A stretch of DNA of 55,573 bases, taken from Enhydrobacter aerosaccus (lineage in GTDB: Bacteria; Pseudomonadota; Alphaproteobacteria; Reyranellales; Reyranellaceae). This document shows, one piece after another, positions 16,102 through 25,126 of this stretch. The stretch spans positions 1 through 55,573 of the forward strand of contig CAIKZO010000106.1 in the NCBI GenBank assembly GCA_903832005.1, written 5' to 3'. Position 1 is the first letter of the stretch; every line of letters begins with the position of its first letter. The translations under genes were made by a program, and so were the position numbers. Below the pieces are notes generated by a model. The model saw only the letters and a program-made list of their open reading frames with translations, had not been told where the DNA came from and made no database searches.

Positions 16102-16850
16102 GTGCGCCACCGTGAGACGCGGCCTTCGAGCAGGCGCACGGCTTCGTTGAACGAGATCGCGACCGCGGAAAGCAGGACGATGCCGGAGAAAAGCTCGGGC
16201 ATCTGGTAATTCTCGCCCCAGTTGGAGATCAGATGGCCGATGCCGGTGCGCGAGGCATACATCTCGGCGATCATCACGCCGGTGAAGTTGAAGATCATCG
16301 AGATGCGCAGCGTCTCGAGCAACACGGGCATCATGCTGGGCACGTAGATACGCGTCAGGATCTGGCTGCGGGTGGCGCCGCAGGAGCGGGCGACCAGCAC
16401 ATGGTCGGCCTTCACCGATTCTACCGCCGCCGAGGCGCTCATGATGACGATGAAGATGGTCGAGAAGGCAGCATAAGCGACCTTCTGCGGAAAGCCGATA
16501 CCGAAGGTCAGGATGAACATCGGCAGGAAGATCGATTTGGGCACGCTGAAGACATAGAACAGCATCGGCTTGAAAATCTGGCCGAAATAGTCGCTCTCGG
16601 CCGCCGCCACGCCGATTACCGTACCGAGCGGCACGGCGATCAAGAAAGCCACCACGACCTCGAGCGCCGTGACGCCGATCGCTTCCTGGACCTGGGCGCG
16701 CACGATCTGCTTGCCCAGCATGGCCAGCACATCACCTAGCGGCGGCAGCAGCCGCGGGTCGAGGATGCCGACCTTGGGCAGGATCGCCCAGGCAGCCAGG
16801 AACGCGGCGAACAGCGTCAACCGCGTGGAGACGAGCTGGAACTGACTCAC
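16098..16850 (-). CDS. ABC transporter permease (SsuC/TauC type), first permease
   Basis: A 250-residue permease. I take the GTG at 16850, which overlaps the receptor gene stop (GTGA), although the open frame extends much further. The EAA loop is HVLVARSCGATRSQILTRIY. About six membrane helices are visible, including EVVVAFLIAVPLGTVIGVAA. It differs strongly from the second permease, so the two are not a recent duplication. Confidence 0.88.
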   Translation of the reverse strand: MSQFQLVSTRLTLFAAFLAAWAILPKVGILDPRLLPPLGDVLAMLGKQIVRAQVQEAIGVTALEVVVAFLIAVPLGTVIGVAAAESDYFGQIFKPMLFYVFSVPKSIFLPMFILTFGIGFPQKVAYAAFSTIFIVIMSASAAVESVKADHVLVARSCGATRSQILTRIYVPSMMPVLLETLRISMIFNFTGVMIAEMYASRTGIGHLISNWGENYQMPELFSGIVLLSAVAISFNEAVRLLEGRVSRWRT

Positions 16851-17815
16851 GCTTTGGTCGGCACCGGCTTGAAGGTTTCGACGTAGATCTGTTCCACCGG
16901 CGCGAGGTCGGTCTGGCCAATCAGCTTGGACATGTCGAGCGCGCGCGCCAGCGTCTCCTTGGTGAACAGTCCGTCGGCGGAGAGCTTGCGCAGGTTGCCG
17001 TCGAGTTCGGCCGATGCCGTGGCCTCGGGGATTTCGTCGATCTCGGCGATCAACTTCACCGAAGCGTCGCGGTTCTTGTCGTCCCGCAAGAAGCCGACGC
17101 CGCCATAGATGGCGTTCAACGCCTTCTGCACGGCGGCGGGGCGATCCTTGATGATCTTGTCGGTGGCGATCCAGCTCGCCGTTGAATGCTCCGGCACCTC
17201 GGCGCCGTAGTCGATGATCGAGCGCGCTTCCTTGGCCTGCATCATCTTGAACGTGAGCGGGGAGTAGAGGACCGTGGCATCGATGTTGCCCGACAGCAGG
17301 TTGGGGATCAGGCCGCCGCCGCCCAATGGCACGCGCGTGAAGTTGACCTTGCGGGCAGCCACCGTCCACAGGGCCAGGATATCGGAGCCGGAGCCCGCTG
17401 AGGTGATGCCGACCTTCTTGCCGGCAAGGTCCTCGACTTTGGTCACCTTCGAGTCGGGTTTCACCACCAGGTACCAGCCGTAGTAGCCATTCGCGCCGTT
17501 GGCGACACAGCGGGCATTGACGCCCTTCTTCAGGCCGACGGCGACGCTCGATGAAGCGTTCAGGATCAGGTCGGCCGCGCCGGCTGCCAAGGCCTCGAAG
17601 CCTTCCGCTCCGCCACGATAGATCGTGAGTTCGCAGTCCAGGCCTTCTTTTTCGAAGAGCTTCTGGCGCAGCGCCGTCTCGCAGACGATGGTCGGCCAAT
17701 AGGTCTTGGTCGGGACACCGACGCGAATCTTCTCGCGGGACTGGCCGATCGCAAAGCGCGGCAGCGCCACGGCGGCGGCACCCGCCAGCACGGCGCGGCG
17801 CGAAGTTTTGGTCAT
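16847..17815 (-). CDS. ABC transporter substrate-binding protein (NMT1/SsuA-like)
   Basis: A 322-residue periplasmic receptor with a twin-arginine-type signal (MTKTSRRAVLAGAAAVALP). The mature protein has the NMT1/SsuA pattern: IRVGVPTKTYWPTIVCETAL, YRGGAEGFEALAAGAADLIL, the hinge region VEDLAGKKVGITSAGSGSD, and NLLSGNIDATVLYSP. Members bind sulfonates, nitrate, pyrimidines or aromatic acids. Placement after an amidohydrolase gene suggests a nitrogenous small molecule. It begins 39 bases after the Bug-type receptor pseudogene. Confidence 0.9.
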   Translation of the reverse strand: MTKTSRRAVLAGAAAVALPRFAIGQSREKIRVGVPTKTYWPTIVCETALRQKLFEKEGLDCELTIYRGGAEGFEALAAGAADLILNASSSVAVGLKKGVNARCVANGANGYYGWYLVVKPDSKVTKVEDLAGKKVGITSAGSGSDILALWTVAARKVNFTRVPLGGGGLIPNLLSGNIDATVLYSPLTFKMMQAKEARSIIDYGAEVPEHSTASWIATDKIIKDRPAAVQKALNAIYGGVGFLRDDKNRDASVKLIAEIDEIPEATASAELDGNLRKLSADGLFTKETLARALDMSKLIGQTDLAPVEQIYVETFKPVPTKA

Positions 17816-17854
17816 TTCTTATTTCCTCCCAAGGATTGGAAGGATGTTAGCGCC

Positions 17855-18817
17855 TTATTGCGCCTTGATGCCAGCAGCCTTCACCAGTTCGCGATATTCG
17901 GCGAGCTCACGCACGACCAGTTCGTCGAACTCCTTGGGCGTGGTGGGTGCGGGGTCGGCGCCGATCTTGGACAGGCGCTCCTTGACCTCCGGCAGCGCCA
18001 GTACCGCGAGGAGCTCCTTGTTCAGCCGCTCGATCACCGCTGGTGGCGTGCCGGCTGGTGCCAACACGCCCGCCCAATAATTGTACGAGCTGTTTTTATA
18101 GCCCGCCTCTTCCGTGGTCGGCACGTCGGGCAAGACGGAGGAGCGCGTCGGGCTGCCGACCGCCAGGGCCATCAGCTTTTTCTCGCGCACGATCGAAAGC
18201 GCCGAGACGACGGGTGAGAAGAAGTAGTCGACGCGCTTGCCCATCACGTCGTTCAGCGCCTCGGGCGTGCCCTTATAGGGGACGTGCAGTACGTCGATGC
18301 CGGCCGACACCTTGAACTTCTCGCCGTTGATGTGGGTGGCGCTGCCGACACCCGCCGACGCAAAAGCCATCTTGCCCGGATTGGCCTTGGCCTCGGCCAC
18401 CAGGTCGTTGACCGTCTTCCAGCCGCGGTCGGGCGAGACGACCAGCACATTGGGTTGGCGGGCGATAATGCTGACGCCCATCAGGTCCTTGGCCGTGTCG
18501 TAGGGCAGCTTCTCGTAGATCCAGGGATTGACGGTGTGGCCCGATGAATTGACCAGCAGCGTGTAGCCGTCGGGCGTGGACTTGGCGACCTAGCCCGCGG
18601 CGATGGTGCCGCCGGCACCGGGCTTGTTCTCGACGATGACCGGTTGGCCCAGCCGCTCCGACAATTCGTTGGAGACCGCACGGGCCATGATGTCGGTCGC
18701 GCTGCCGGGCGTGAAAGCCACGATGATGTGTACCGGCTTCTGAGGCCAGGTTTGCGCCTGGGCGGCGATGTTGGTGGCAGCGAGCGCAAGGCCCGCGGCG
18801 GCAATCAAGAGACGCAT
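17855..18817 (-). pseudogene. Bug/TctC-family solute receptor with in-frame amber codon
   Basis: The ATG at 18817 follows GGGGGAAAC and encodes a signal (MRLLIAAAGLALAATNIAAQ) and the Bug core (VHIIVAFTPGSATDIMARAV, VIVENKPGAGGTIAAG). A TAG at 18590-18592 (codon 76) then interrupts the frame. The same frame resumes as VAKSTPDGYTLLVNSSG and continues intact to the TGA at 17855. In relatives this position is usually Glu, Asp or Ala, so GAG to TAG is the simplest change. The rest (320 codons in total) is well preserved, so the event is recent, or a base-call error. Readthrough is possible but unsupported. Confidence 0.85.
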
Positions 18818-18842
18818 GGTGTTTCCCCCGTTTATCTTTTCT

Positions 18843-20219
18843 TTAACCAGCGGCAACCTGCCGGCTGATGCTGGGCACGTTCAGGCGGCCCAGGATTCGT
18901 TCGCCCGATGCGGCGAGCTTGCCACGAATGGCCTCGATATCGGTGCGCAATAATTTACCGTCGCGCTTGCGGAAAGTTCCGCCGACCAGCACGTCGCGGA
19001 CGCGCACGCCGGAGCCCTGCATCACGACGGTGGCAACGGCATCGTGCACCGGCCACATGGCGAGCGGCCCAAGGGACATGACGGCGATATCGGCCTGCTT
19101 GCCGACGGCGAGGCTGCCGATGAGATCGTCCCTGCCGAGCATCGCGGCGCCGCGTGTCGTGATCCAGTCGAGGGCTTCGGCTGCTGGTACCGTAGATGTG
19201 TTCGGGATGCCGCCGCTCTTTGCACGCTCTGCCGCATTGTCGAGCGCGCGCTGGGAGGCGAGCGCCACGCGCGCCACCGTGAACATGTCGCCGCTGATCG
19301 CCGACTCGAGATCGACGCCGACGGACGGCCCCGTTCCCAGGGCGCGCAGGCGGCCGGTGATGGGATGGCCGTGGCCCTGGCCCATCTCGTTTTCCGGCGT
19401 GATCGAGAAGGTGACGCCCAGGTCGACGAAGGCCTTGAGCTGGGCGTCGGTGAGGTTGTTGCCGTGGACGATGTTGATGTGCGGCCCGACGAGGCCACGC
19501 TGCATCAGCGTCTCCCAGCCGCCGGGCGTTTTTGCTTCGCCGCCGCCCTGATGCATCGAGGCGACGAGGCCCAATTCCTTGGCCAGGGCGAAATCGTGCG
19601 CGCTCACATCGAGCGTGGAGTAGTGCGGGCCGAGCACCGCCATGCCAAGCGTGACCAGCGCGGCTCGATCGGCGAAGGGGCCTTTCATCAGCCGTTCGAT
19701 CTCACGGCGGGGATGCGGCACTTCGGAGAAATGCGGCTCGCCTGGCTTGGGATCGGGCTTGGGCGAGCCGTGGAAGAACGCCGCTCGGATGCCGCTTTCC
19801 TTAAGGCCCGCGATACCGGCATCGGTGTGGTCCGGCGTCGGATTATTGTGCGCCCAGTCGACCAAGGTCGTGACGCCATGGTCGATCTGATTGAGCGCGC
19901 CGGCCAGGGTCGCGATGTGAATGTCTTCCGGCGTGAAGACGGTCGCAAGGCCAGCATGCACATGGCGGAAATATTCGAGCAGCGTCCAGTTCGCCGCCAC
20001 CGACCGCAGCGCCGTCTGCCAGGTATGCATGTGTGCGTTGATCAGGCCCGGCAGCACGAAGTGGCCGGCGCAATCGACAGTCTCGACACCGTCGGCGGAG
20101 AGGGCAGGGCCGATCGCCGCGATCTTGCCGTTCTCGACCAGCACGTCGCCGGTCGGCAGGACGCCCAGAACTTTGTCCTGGGTGACGACGATGCCGGATT
20201 TCAGGAGCACGCGCGCCAT
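18843..20219 (-). CDS. Metal-dependent amidohydrolase (AtzA/TrzN/SsnA-like deaminase)
   Basis: A 458-residue TIM-barrel amidohydrolase of the cytosine-deaminase-like branch, which removes amino or halide groups from N-heterocycles. The metal ligands are visible in order: NAHMHTW (HxH, about 62-66), SMHQGG, HGNNL and the Asp in SVGVDLESA. A small beta domain brackets the barrel (MARVLLKSGIVVTQDK at the start, KQADIAVMSLG near the end). The start lies one base after the dehydrogenase stop. Guanine, triazine and methylthioadenosine deaminases share this layout, so the substrate is open. Confidence 0.88.
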   Translation of the reverse strand: MARVLLKSGIVVTQDKVLGVLPTGDVLVENGKIAAIGPALSADGVETVDCAGHFVLPGLINAHMHTWQTALRSVAANWTLLEYFRHVHAGLATVFTPEDIHIATLAGALNQIDHGVTTLVDWAHNNPTPDHTDAGIAGLKESGIRAAFFHGSPKPDPKPGEPHFSEVPHPRREIERLMKGPFADRAALVTLGMAVLGPHYSTLDVSAHDFALAKELGLVASMHQGGGEAKTPGGWETLMQRGLVGPHINIVHGNNLTDAQLKAFVDLGVTFSITPENEMGQGHGHPITGRLRALGTGPSVGVDLESAISGDMFTVARVALASQRALDNAAERAKSGGIPNTSTVPAAEALDWITTRGAAMLGRDDLIGSLAVGKQADIAVMSLGPLAMWPVHDAVATVVMQGSGVRVRDVLVGGTFRKRDGKLLRTDIEAIRGKLAASGERILGRLNVPSISRQVAAG

Positions 20220-20220
20220 G

Positions 20221-21150
20221 TCAGGCGAGCCCGTCGCTCACTTTCACGTTCTCCGGCTCGAGCTTCATGCCGGCCGCTCGCGCCAACTCCAGCAGGAGCA
20301 CGGAGAAGTCGATGTCGCCGGGATATTGGTTGGCAAGCGACTGCAGGCTCTCGCGCGTTGCAGATGCCGTCGGCATGGTCACGCCCTGCGCCTTGGCGGC
20401 GCCCATGCCCAATTCGAGGTCCTTCAGCAACAGCTTCGGCGTGAAGGTAGTAGTGAAGTCGAGGTTCACCAGTGCTGGTGTCTTGTAGCGTGTGTACATG
20501 GAGCCCAGCACGCTGCTGTTGATTGACTCCAGGAACACGTGACGCGGGATGCCGGCTTTCTCGGCGAGCAGGGTGATCTCGCACAAGGAATGGATGATCA
20601 CGCCGAACATGGTGTTGTGCGCGATCTTCCAGATACGCGAGAGCTCGCCTTCGCCGACGTAGAGTTCCTGACGTCCCAAGGCTGACAGCAGTGGCTTGAC
20701 CGCGTCGTACTCGGCGCGCGGGCCGGAGGCCACGACCAGCAGCTTGCCCGCCTTGGCGACACGCGCGTTGCCGGAGACGGGCGCACTGAGATAGGCCACG
20801 CCCAGTTCCGTGAGGCCCTTTCGGATCTCCGCCGAGCCGGTGTCGGAAATCGACGACATGTCGACCACGCGCTTGGGCCGGGCGCTGCCGGCCAGCACGC
20901 CGTCCTTGCCGAACAGGATTTCCTTCAGGTCGTCGGTGGTCGAGACCATGGTGAAGACGGTCTCGCAATGGGCCATCGCGGTCTTGTCGGTCACGACCTC
21001 GGCGCCGATCTGGGCTAGCGGGTCGGCCTTGGACGCCGTGCGGTTCCATACCGACAGGCCGTGGCCGGCGTTGACCAGGCGCGCCGCCATCGCCTCGCCC
21101 ATGCGCCCGAGGCCGATCCAGCCGATGGAATGCGATGCTTTGCTGCTCAT
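20221..21150 (-). CDS. 3-hydroxyisobutyrate-dehydrogenase-family oxidoreductase
   Basis: A 309-residue beta-hydroxyacid dehydrogenase. The N-terminal Rossmann motif IGWIGLGRMGEAMAARL and an Arg-containing NRTAS stretch suggest NADP. The substrate-binding motif is present as SAPVSGNARVAKAGKL, and the catalytic Lys lies in RIWKIAHNTMFG (about 172). The family reduces or oxidises 3-hydroxyacids, tartronate semialdehyde, or small aldehydes. It is the first gene of the eight-gene operon, so its promoter lies in 21151-21216, shared with the divergent phospholipase-like gene. Confidence 0.9.
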   Translation of the reverse strand: MSSKASHSIGWIGLGRMGEAMAARLVNAGHGLSVWNRTASKADPLAQIGAEVVTDKTAMAHCETVFTMVSTTDDLKEILFGKDGVLAGSARPKRVVDMSSISDTGSAEIRKGLTELGVAYLSAPVSGNARVAKAGKLLVVASGPRAEYDAVKPLLSALGRQELYVGEGELSRIWKIAHNTMFGVIIHSLCEITLLAEKAGIPRHVFLESINSSVLGSMYTRYKTPALVNLDFTTTFTPKLLLKDLELGMGAAKAQGVTMPTASATRESLQSLANQYPGDIDFSVLLLELARAAGMKLEPENVKVSDGLA

Positions 21151-21216
21151 GTGAGGAAACCCCGACCGAGGATGTGCGTTGCAGATTGCGCCGCAGTGTG
21201 GGAGGCGTTTAAGTCG

Positions 21217-23007
21217 ATGTCCATGGTCGCTCGTTTATCCATTGCGCTGGTGCTGCTTCTGCTGGTTTCGTGCAGCGGGAACTTGCCGGGCACGGCGTTG
21301 CGTCGTCACGAAGCCAACCAGCATTACAAGGTCAATGACTCGACGCCGCTGGTGGCACTGATGCGCGAACGCCACATCGAGCCGCCGGACGAGGACTCCG
21401 CGACGCCGCTGCTCGACCAGCTGCAGGCCGAGATGGCGAAGAGTGACCGCTCGGGACGCTTCAACGGCGTCACCTATGAGTTGACCTACGGTAACAGGCT
21501 GGCGTCCGACTGGGTCGTCCAGACTCCCGACAACTGGGGGCGCAAGGCCTCCGATCTGAAATTCTATCCGCTCGATTGCAAGAACTGCGATCCGGATGTC
21601 CTGCTGCCGTCGTGCAGCAGCGATGCCGACTGCGATGGCGGTACTTGTGGCGCGACCTGGCCAGCGCCGGGCAGCACCGTGCGGCGCCAGGTCTGTCTCG
21701 GTCACTCGGACGCGCTGCTGCTACGAATTTACGACCTGATCGCCGGTGCCCGGCAGAGCGTCGACATCAATCTCCTGCAACCGGCGCCCGATACGCGTTT
21801 CCTCGGTGCCTTGCGCGCGGCTTTCGGGGCATTGGCGCGCAGCGGCCGGCCGGTGTCGATTCGTATCCTTCTCGGTCAGTACCCGCCGGACAACGTGGAC
21901 GCAGGCGATTTCCTGGCCAAGGTCAGCAGCGAGATCAAGGACGTGCCGAACGCGCACATCAGGATCAGCGTCGCGGCGATGCGCTCTTGCACGTCGTTCG
22001 ACGATTGCGACAGCTTCTCGTGGAACCACTCCAAGATCATCTCGGTCGACGGGCGCGAGGCGCTTGTCGGCGGGCACAATCTCTACTCCCGGGACTATCT
22101 GATCGGCGATCCGGTGCACGATCTGTCGATGCGGATCAGCGGCCCCGCCGCGGCCAGCGCCTCGCGCTTCGCCGATACGCTCTGGCAATATGTCTGCAGC
22201 AACCTCAACCAGGCCAAGGCGATCTCGCTTGCAAGCGTCGCGACCGACCAGAGCCTCCCGGAGGGGGCATGCCCGCCGTCGCCTTCCATAAAAAACGTGC
22301 CGGTGAAAGGTGGCGTGCCGATCATGGCGATCGGTCGCCTGGGTTCCGGTGTCACCTCGGATTTCGCCAATCACAGCGATCTCGCGCGCGATCTGATGTT
22401 GGGAACGGCCAAGCGCAGCATCAAGATCGTGCAACAGGATCTCGGCTTCAACTTCGGCCGCGCCGATACGCTGTTTCCGGAGAGCAATCTCGAACGGCTC
22501 GTGGCGTTCCTGATGCGCGGTGAGGGCGACATCTACCTCGTGCTGTCGAACGATGGCTCGTACGGTCCGGATGGCGGCGACTATTCCAATGGCGTGCCGC
22601 TCACGACCCTGGCACATCATCTGCGCGAGATGGTGCAGGAGCGCTTCTACGCCAAGGACCCGCACATGCGCTACGCCATCCGCACCGGCCCCGATCCGGT
22701 GAACGCGCTATTGTGCGATCACGTGCATCTGGCGCCGTTTCGCTTCGGACCGGACGACAAGTGGCCGGATCACCGGACCTTCGCCACGCACGCCAAGCTC
22801 TGGATGATCGACGACCGCGCCTTCTACATCGGCTCGGACAATATGTATCCGGTCAACCTCCAGGAGTACGGCTACATCGTCGACGACAAGAAGGCCGCGG
22901 GCGAATTGCTCGATCGCTACTGGAACCCGCTCTGGCAGTGGTCGCAACGCGCGGCCGTGTCGGGCCCCGGTGTCGAGAACTGCATCTTCCGTGAGATCAT
23001 AAAGTAG
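21217..23007 (+). CDS. Phospholipase D-like lipoprotein with a cysteine-rich insert
   Basis: A 596-residue protein that starts MSMVARLSIALVLLLLVSC, with lipobox LVSC and the lipidated Cys at 19, so it is membrane-anchored outside the cytoplasm. Two PLD catalytic HKD motifs are intact: HSKIISVD (about residue 270, followed by GGHN) and HAKLWMID (about 524, followed by GSDN). Such pairs hydrolyse or transfer phosphodiester bonds. Between the N-terminus and the first PLD half there is an insert with Cys-rich spacing, LDCKNCDPD and SCSSDADCDGGTC, likely disulfide-bonded. The start ATG at 21217 lies ten bases after GGGAGG. It is divergent from the eight-gene operon. Confidence 0.85.
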   Translation: MSMVARLSIALVLLLLVSCSGNLPGTALRRHEANQHYKVNDSTPLVALMRERHIEPPDEDSATPLLDQLQAEMAKSDRSGRFNGVTYELTYGNRLASDWVVQTPDNWGRKASDLKFYPLDCKNCDPDVLLPSCSSDADCDGGTCGATWPAPGSTVRRQVCLGHSDALLLRIYDLIAGARQSVDINLLQPAPDTRFLGALRAAFGALARSGRPVSIRILLGQYPPDNVDAGDFLAKVSSEIKDVPNAHIRISVAAMRSCTSFDDCDSFSWNHSKIISVDGREALVGGHNLYSRDYLIGDPVHDLSMRISGPAAASASRFADTLWQYVCSNLNQAKAISLASVATDQSLPEGACPPSPSIKNVPVKGGVPIMAIGRLGSGVTSDFANHSDLARDLMLGTAKRSIKIVQQDLGFNFGRADTLFPESNLERLVAFLMRGEGDIYLVLSNDGSYGPDGGDYSNGVPLTTLAHHLREMVQERFYAKDPHMRYAIRTGPDPVNALLCDHVHLAPFRFGPDDKWPDHRTFATHAKLWMIDDRAFYIGSDNMYPVNLQEYGYIVDDKKAAGELLDRYWNPLWQWSQRAAVSGPGVENCIFREIIK

Positions 23008-23064
23008 TCGTGATTTGATCCGGCCTTGCGGGCCGCGCGTACTGTCTTCATGGAGGCACGCATC

Positions 23065-23331
23065 ATGATGACCATTCGATGGACGGCCGCGTTCGCGTTG
23101 GCTCTTTCGTTCGCGGCATCGGCGCACGCCGCCGATGACGTCGCTTACTGCCAGGCACTCGCCGCCAAATATCAGGCGAACCTGGTCAAGGCCTCGGGCC
23201 ACAATCCCAATCCGGGCACGGCGGAAGGCAACGTCGCCGCCTACCAGTGCACGCAGGGTAATGTCGCGGGTATCCCGGTGCTCGAGCGCAAGCTGCGCGA
23301 CGCCAAGATCGACCTTCCGGCGCGCGGCTAG
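23065..23331 (+). CDS. Small exported protein, 88 aa
   Basis: The ATG at 23065 is eight bases after GGAGG and gives a clean Sec signal (MMTIRWTAAFALALSFAASA, cut near AHA/AD). The mature part has two Cys (VAYCQALAAKY and AYQCTQGNVAGIPVLE) that could form one disulfide. The family is not recognised. Convergent with the amidase gene, three bases apart. Confidence 0.7.
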   Translation: MMTIRWTAAFALALSFAASAHAADDVAYCQALAAKYQANLVKASGHNPNPGTAEGNVAAYQCTQGNVAGIPVLERKLRDAKIDLPARG

Positions 23332-23334
23332 CGA

Positions 23335-24741
23335 TCACGTCGCCGGATCGACCGGCTTCACGACACCTTCGGCCATCTCGATGACTTCGCCTGCATCGAG
23401 GCAGAGATCCTCGCGATTGCGCATCGACATGATCTGAACGCCAGTGCGCAGCTTGCCGTGCCGGCCGACGGGCAGGGCAAGGCCGGGCAGGCCGAGCAGC
23501 GGCGCCATCAGGACGGGCCGCATCGAATCGAAGATCTCTCGCTGACCGTCGACAGTCGTGTCGCTGACCTGCTTGGGTGGCAGGTCAGCCAGGGTCGGCA
23601 TGATCAGCAGCGGCCATTGCTGCATGAAGCTCATCCAGCGATAGACCATGCCCTCGCGCTGGCTGAGGGCGTCCATGTAGGACGGCAAGGTGGCCGTCTT
23701 CAGGAGTTCGAGCCAGGCGCCCATGGCGGCGATGCCATCGGGATCGCCGACCTTCTGCATCAGCGGCCATAGGCCGGTCTCCGATTCGCGGCCGATGATC
23801 GCGTGCCACAGGTCGGGGCCGCGATCGGCGTCCGGCGGCAGGATTTCTTCGACGACATAGCCCGCTGCCTGCAGGTGCTTGCCGGCCTGGCGCACGGCCG
23901 CAGCTTGCGCGGGGTGGGTCTTGCTGCCGGGGAATTCCGGCACCAGCGCCACCCGGATCGGACGGGCCGGCGCGGGGCCCCGCATCGGTACGTCGTTCCA
24001 GCGCCAGTCGCGCCGGTCGCCGCGCGCCATGATCTCGAGAGCGAGGCGGGCGTCGCGCACACTGCGGGTGTGCGGGCCTTGCACCGCCATCAACATCGCG
24101 CCGATGCCGCGTCCGGCCGCGGCGGAACTGGGGTTGAAGCCCGGCACGCGCCCGAGACCCGGGCGCAGGCCGACGATGCCGTTGCAGTAGGCGGGGATAC
24201 GGACCGAGCCGCCGATGTCGTTGCCGTGCGCGATCGGCGCGATGCCGACGGCGATCGAGGCGCCCGCGCCACCGCTCGAGCCGCCGGGCGTCACCGTGGG
24301 ATCGAGCGGGTTGAGCGTGCGGCCATGCAAGCCATTGTCGGTGAATAGACGCATCGAGAAGGCCGGCGCATTGGTACGGCCGATGATGATCGCACCGGCG
24401 TGCTTGAGATTGGCGACGACCGGACTGTCTTCGCTGGTGACAAAATTCTTCAGCGACACCACGCCGTTGTCGGTCGCGGTGCCGGTGAGGTCGACGTTGA
24501 TCTTGATCGTGATCGGCACGCCGTGCAGCGGTCCCAGCGCATGGCCGCGCGCGCGGGAGGCGTCGGCGGTCTCGGCCGCGGCGCGCGCTTCGTTCTCGAA
24601 CACATGGACCACGGCGTTGATCGCGGGATTGACCTTGTGCAGGCGTTTCAGGACCGAATCGACGGCTTCGACGGAGGAGGCGCGGCCGGTACGGATGAGA
24701 TGCGCGAGGTCGGTTGCGTCCAGTTGCCAGAGTTCAGTCAT
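23335..24741 (-). CDS. Amidase (amidase-signature family)
   Basis: A 468-residue amidohydrolase with the Ser-cisSer-Lys triad. The Lys is in VPITIKINVDLTG, the cis-Ser in TPGGSSGGAGAS, and the nucleophile Ser in GNDIGGSVRIPAY. It hydrolyses amide bonds; substrates vary widely across the family. No signal peptide is seen. The start overlaps the cutA stop (ATGA), so the two form one transcript. A second, distinct amidase is at 37815-39242. Confidence 0.92.
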   Translation of the reverse strand: MTELWQLDATDLAHLIRTGRASSVEAVDSVLKRLHKVNPAINAVVHVFENEARAAAETADASRARGHALGPLHGVPITIKINVDLTGTATDNGVVSLKNFVTSEDSPVVANLKHAGAIIIGRTNAPAFSMRLFTDNGLHGRTLNPLDPTVTPGGSSGGAGASIAVGIAPIAHGNDIGGSVRIPAYCNGIVGLRPGLGRVPGFNPSSAAAGRGIGAMLMAVQGPHTRSVRDARLALEIMARGDRRDWRWNDVPMRGPAPARPIRVALVPEFPGSKTHPAQAAAVRQAGKHLQAAGYVVEEILPPDADRGPDLWHAIIGRESETGLWPLMQKVGDPDGIAAMGAWLELLKTATLPSYMDALSQREGMVYRWMSFMQQWPLLIMPTLADLPPKQVSDTTVDGQREIFDSMRPVLMAPLLGLPGLALPVGRHGKLRTGVQIMSMRNREDLCLDAGEVIEMAEGVVKPVDPAT

Positions 24742-25049
24742 CGAACGTCTCCCTCGATCCAGTCAGCGTACGCCTGTGACACGCGCTCGAACCGAAGAGC
24801 ATGGATCGCGGGCAGTTCATAGGAATGCAGGTCGCGAATGGCGTTCTCGACCGCGTCGTAACGTTCTATCGTCGTTTTCAGCAGCAAGCGATATTCCTTG
24901 CCATGCTCGATCTTGCCCTTCCAGGCATAGATGCTGTCGATCTTCTCGATCTGGGCGCAAGCCACGAGCTTCGCCTCGACCAGGGCGAGGGCGATCGTGC
25001 GCGCTTCCTTTTTGCTGCCCACGGTGGTGACGACGGCGATGGTAGTCAT
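24738..25049 (-). CDS. cutA: CutA-like divalent-cation tolerance protein
   Basis: A 103-residue protein matching the ferredoxin-like trimeric CutA fold: MTTIAVVTTVGSKKEARTIA, LVEAKLVACAQIEKIDSIY, WKGKIEHGKEYRLLLKTT and HSYELPAIHALR. E. coli CutA has been linked to copper tolerance; in many bacteria the role is unclear. It is upstream of and overlaps an amidase gene, and is divergent from the large membrane-protein gene at 25127. Confidence 0.93.
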   Translation of the reverse strand: MTTIAVVTTVGSKKEARTIALALVEAKLVACAQIEKIDSIYAWKGKIEHGKEYRLLLKTTIERYDAVENAIRDLHSYELPAIHALRFERVSQAYADWIEGDVR

Positions 25050-25126
25050 TCAATCGCGATCTTAGTCGACGAGGAGCGGCAGATCGACTCCGTGCTTGAG
25101 ATGTCGTATCCGGTTAGCATGGAGCC

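Noticed and set aside
17855..18817. Amber codon as selenocysteine- or pyrrolysine-type recoding
   Set aside because: TAG at a non-catalytic helix position in a solute receptor, with no recoding element or pyrrolysine genes in the window; a point mutation or base-call error is simpler.
19044..20444. 466-codon plus-strand ORF opposite the amidohydrolase
   Set aside because: It is a mirror of the amidohydrolase in high-GC DNA; the minus-strand protein has all the metal-binding motifs.
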